Assembly: GCF_003362805.1 (NCBI RefSeq)
Contig: NZ_QNQT01000004.1
Location: 1 to 64,000, forward strand
Source of the DNA: Neobacillus piezotolerans
Lineage (GTDB): Bacteria; Bacillota; Bacilli; Bacillales; Cytobacillaceae
DNA length: 64,000 bases
Direction: 5' to 3'
A program made the position numbers and the translations under genes. Positions 62,787 to 64,000 of the stretch are shown here, one piece after another. The notes beneath the pieces are model-generated. The model had not been told where the DNA came from and did not search any database. It saw only the letters and a list, made by a program, of their open reading frames with translations. Within the stretch, counting starts at the first letter, position 1; each line of letters begins with the position of its first letter.

Positions 62787-63311
62787 ATGGGGATTCCAGT
62801 TGCGGACAGACTGCGATGGGCAGTGGAACAGCTGGCGGTTGGCCCTTCCGATCGGCTTCTTGAAATCGGTTGTGGGAACGGAGCAGCGGTATCTTTGATT
62901 TGCAGCAGCTTGGAGGATGGAACCATTTTGGCCGTTGATCAATCGGCAAAGAGGATCCTTTCTGCGATGAAAAGGAACACTTCGTATATTTCGGAGGGAA
63001 AGGCGAGTTTTCTTGCCTCATCGTTTTGCGAGGCCGATTTGGGTCAATATATTTTCGATAAAATCTTTGCGGTGAATGTAAATTTGTTCTGGATGGAAGC
63101 TGCGCGGGAGCTCGAAATCATAAAAGAGCGATTGTTGCCGGGCGGTGCTGTATATTTGTTCAATCAACCACCCAATTCGAACAAGGTTCGGGATATTACG
63201 GAAAGAACCACCTACAATTTACAGAATGCCGGTTTTGCGGTCAGATCCGTCATAATAGGGGATCAAAAACCGATACCTGTCCTATGTGTAATTGGGAATC
63301 ACAATGGTTAG
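62787..63311 (+). CDS. Class I SAM-dependent methyltransferase
   Basis: The 174-residue product has motif I L-L-E-I-G-C-G-N-G near 24-32, the acidic end of the second strand (A-V-D-Q-S near 49-53) and motif IV F-A-V-N-V-N-L-F near 95. AGGAGGAAGG lies just before the ATG. The family is too broad to name a substrate; the small size suits a small-molecule methyltransferase. Confidence 0.85.
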   Translation: MGIPVADRLRWAVEQLAVGPSDRLLEIGCGNGAAVSLICSSLEDGTILAVDQSAKRILSAMKRNTSYISEGKASFLASSFCEADLGQYIFDKIFAVNVNLFWMEAARELEIIKERLLPGGAVYLFNQPPNSNKVRDITERTTYNLQNAGFAVRSVIIGDQKPIPVLCVIGNHNG

Positions 63312-63386
63312 AACAAAAGTTTGAATTTTCCCTCTCCCAGGACCAAATATAGGACTTTTTATAGATGTTGCTCCCTTGTGGCGGTA

Positions 63387-63420
63387 CTGTCTTTTTCACT
63401 AAACTGAAAGTGAAAAACAG
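63387..63420. promoter_or_regulatory. Inverted repeat before the last gene, possible operator
   Basis: TTTTTCACT (63392-63400) faces AGTGAAAAA (63409-63417), with CTGT/CAG outside. TTGTGG at 63376 and TAAACT at 63400 could be promoter boxes 18 bp apart, which the dyad would overlap. Confidence 0.45.
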
Positions 63421-63441
63421 TAAAACAAAGGAGTGGTTATT

Positions 63442-64000
63442 GTGAAGGAGAACATTCAACGGAGTTTCGCAAGTACGATAGGAGGAATCTTTTTTATCCT
63501 ATCAGCGGTTGTTCAGATTGTTGCTTTATTCGGTCCCCCTTTAGCTGGAGATATTGAATTCCTGGACTGGGTTCTTGAGAGGCCGGGTTATACACTGTTC
63601 TTTACATTCGTTGTGTTGGCAATTACGCTTTTTAATGTACCGGCACTTATTGGTGCAACCCACCGGGTGATCGGGCGCGGAAAGTGGCTTGCTTACATTG
63701 GATCCACTATGGCATTGATAGGAAACTTTTTCTTCATTATTCTGGTGACAGAAGCCCTCTCTTATCGGGGAATGGCAACTTTAGATCGCGAACCGATGGC
63801 TGAATTTATGCAATGGACCTTTGATACACCAATCTACTTTGTACCACATCTCCTCTACCTTTTGTTTTTCTACATTGGAATGATTATCCTCACAATTGGG
63901 CTTTACAAAGCAAGACTGGCTTCTTTTTGGCTAGTTGCCGCAGCTATATCCCAGATCGTCGCAGGTATTCTCGATTTGGGTGCTGCCCAGGAATATGTAC
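63442..64000 (+). CDS. Multi-span membrane protein, cut by the window edge
   Basis: The frame opens with GTG at 63442 after AAAGGAG and stays open to the end of the window (186 codons). The product begins V-K-E-N-I-Q-R-S-F-A-S-T-I-G-G-I and has about five hydrophobic segments separated by short charged loops. No family is recognised. It lies behind a possible operator. Confidence 0.75.
   Translation, partial: MKENIQRSFASTIGGIFFILSAVVQIVALFGPPLAGDIEFLDWVLERPGYTLFFTFVVLAITLFNVPALIGATHRVIGRGKWLAYIGSTMALIGNFFFIILVTEALSYRGMATLDREPMAEFMQWTFDTPIYFVPHLLYLLFFYIGMIILTIGLYKARLASFWLVAAAISQIVAGILDLGAAQEYV

Overview
The window reads as a chromosomal segment of a Bacillaceae species (Bacillus sensu lato, moderate GC). 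The evidence is a long run of genes in an order close to Bacillus subtilis yebG-pur-yerABC-pcrBA-ligA-camS and gatCAB-opuE-dgkB-rlmCD, strong GGAGG-type ribosome binding sites, compact hairpin plus T-run terminators, and typical Bacillus families (YueI, DUF421, LytS/LytTR, BlaI/BlaR1, ECF sigma/anti-sigma pairs). I could not run any search, so family names come from recognised sequence motifs and gene order.

Region 1 (1-12.8 kb) is housekeeping: a DUF421 membrane protein, yebG, purB behind a probable PurR-controlled promoter, an adenine deaminase-like gene, yerB, yerC and the DNA-repair/lipid block pcrB-pcrA-ligA-camS. The eleven other genes that accompany purB in the usual Bacillus pur operon (purE, purK, purC to purD) are absent between yebG and yerA, leaving a salvage-oriented pair. 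Region 2 (12.8-19.9 kb) holds a sigma/anti-sigma pair on the minus strand, yueI, a VanW-family gene, a secreted subtilase and a 51-bp tandem array of hairpins. Region 3 (19.9-35.2 kb) holds gatCAB, a tRNA-Pro(GGG) with a broken partial copy upstream, opuE/putP, plsY, a candidate kissing-loop RNA leading two tiny membrane-protein genes, dgkB, the NAD-salvage pair pncA-pncB, several small or unknown genes, and rlmCD.

Region 4 (35.2-60.75 kb) is accessory DNA. The last codons of rlmCD recur in direct orientation at 45.1, 59.6 and 60.7 kb, the last two with the rlmCD terminator hairpin, and a relic of a serine recombinase abuts the intact rlmCD end. I read this as an island built by repeated integration at the rlmCD 3' end, since decayed. 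Cargo: a BlaI/BlaR1-controlled class A beta-lactamase, three intact and one truncated short-chain dehydrogenases, a twin-AAA CbxX-type ATPase, diaminopimelate dehydrogenase, a formate/oxalate module (fdhD, OFA-family transporter, DUF2294, FdhF/YdeP-like oxidoreductase), an M3 oligopeptidase, a LytS/LytTR two-component system beside a sugar-acid type MFS transporter, and an S51 peptidase.

Region 5 (60.75-64 kb) may be the original downstream flank of rlmCD: an ECF sigma factor with a DUF4030-type anti-sigma, a methyltransferase and a membrane protein cut by the window edge. The points I would check first are the repeated rlmCD ends, the collapsed purine operon, the tandem hairpin array and the kissing-loop leader.
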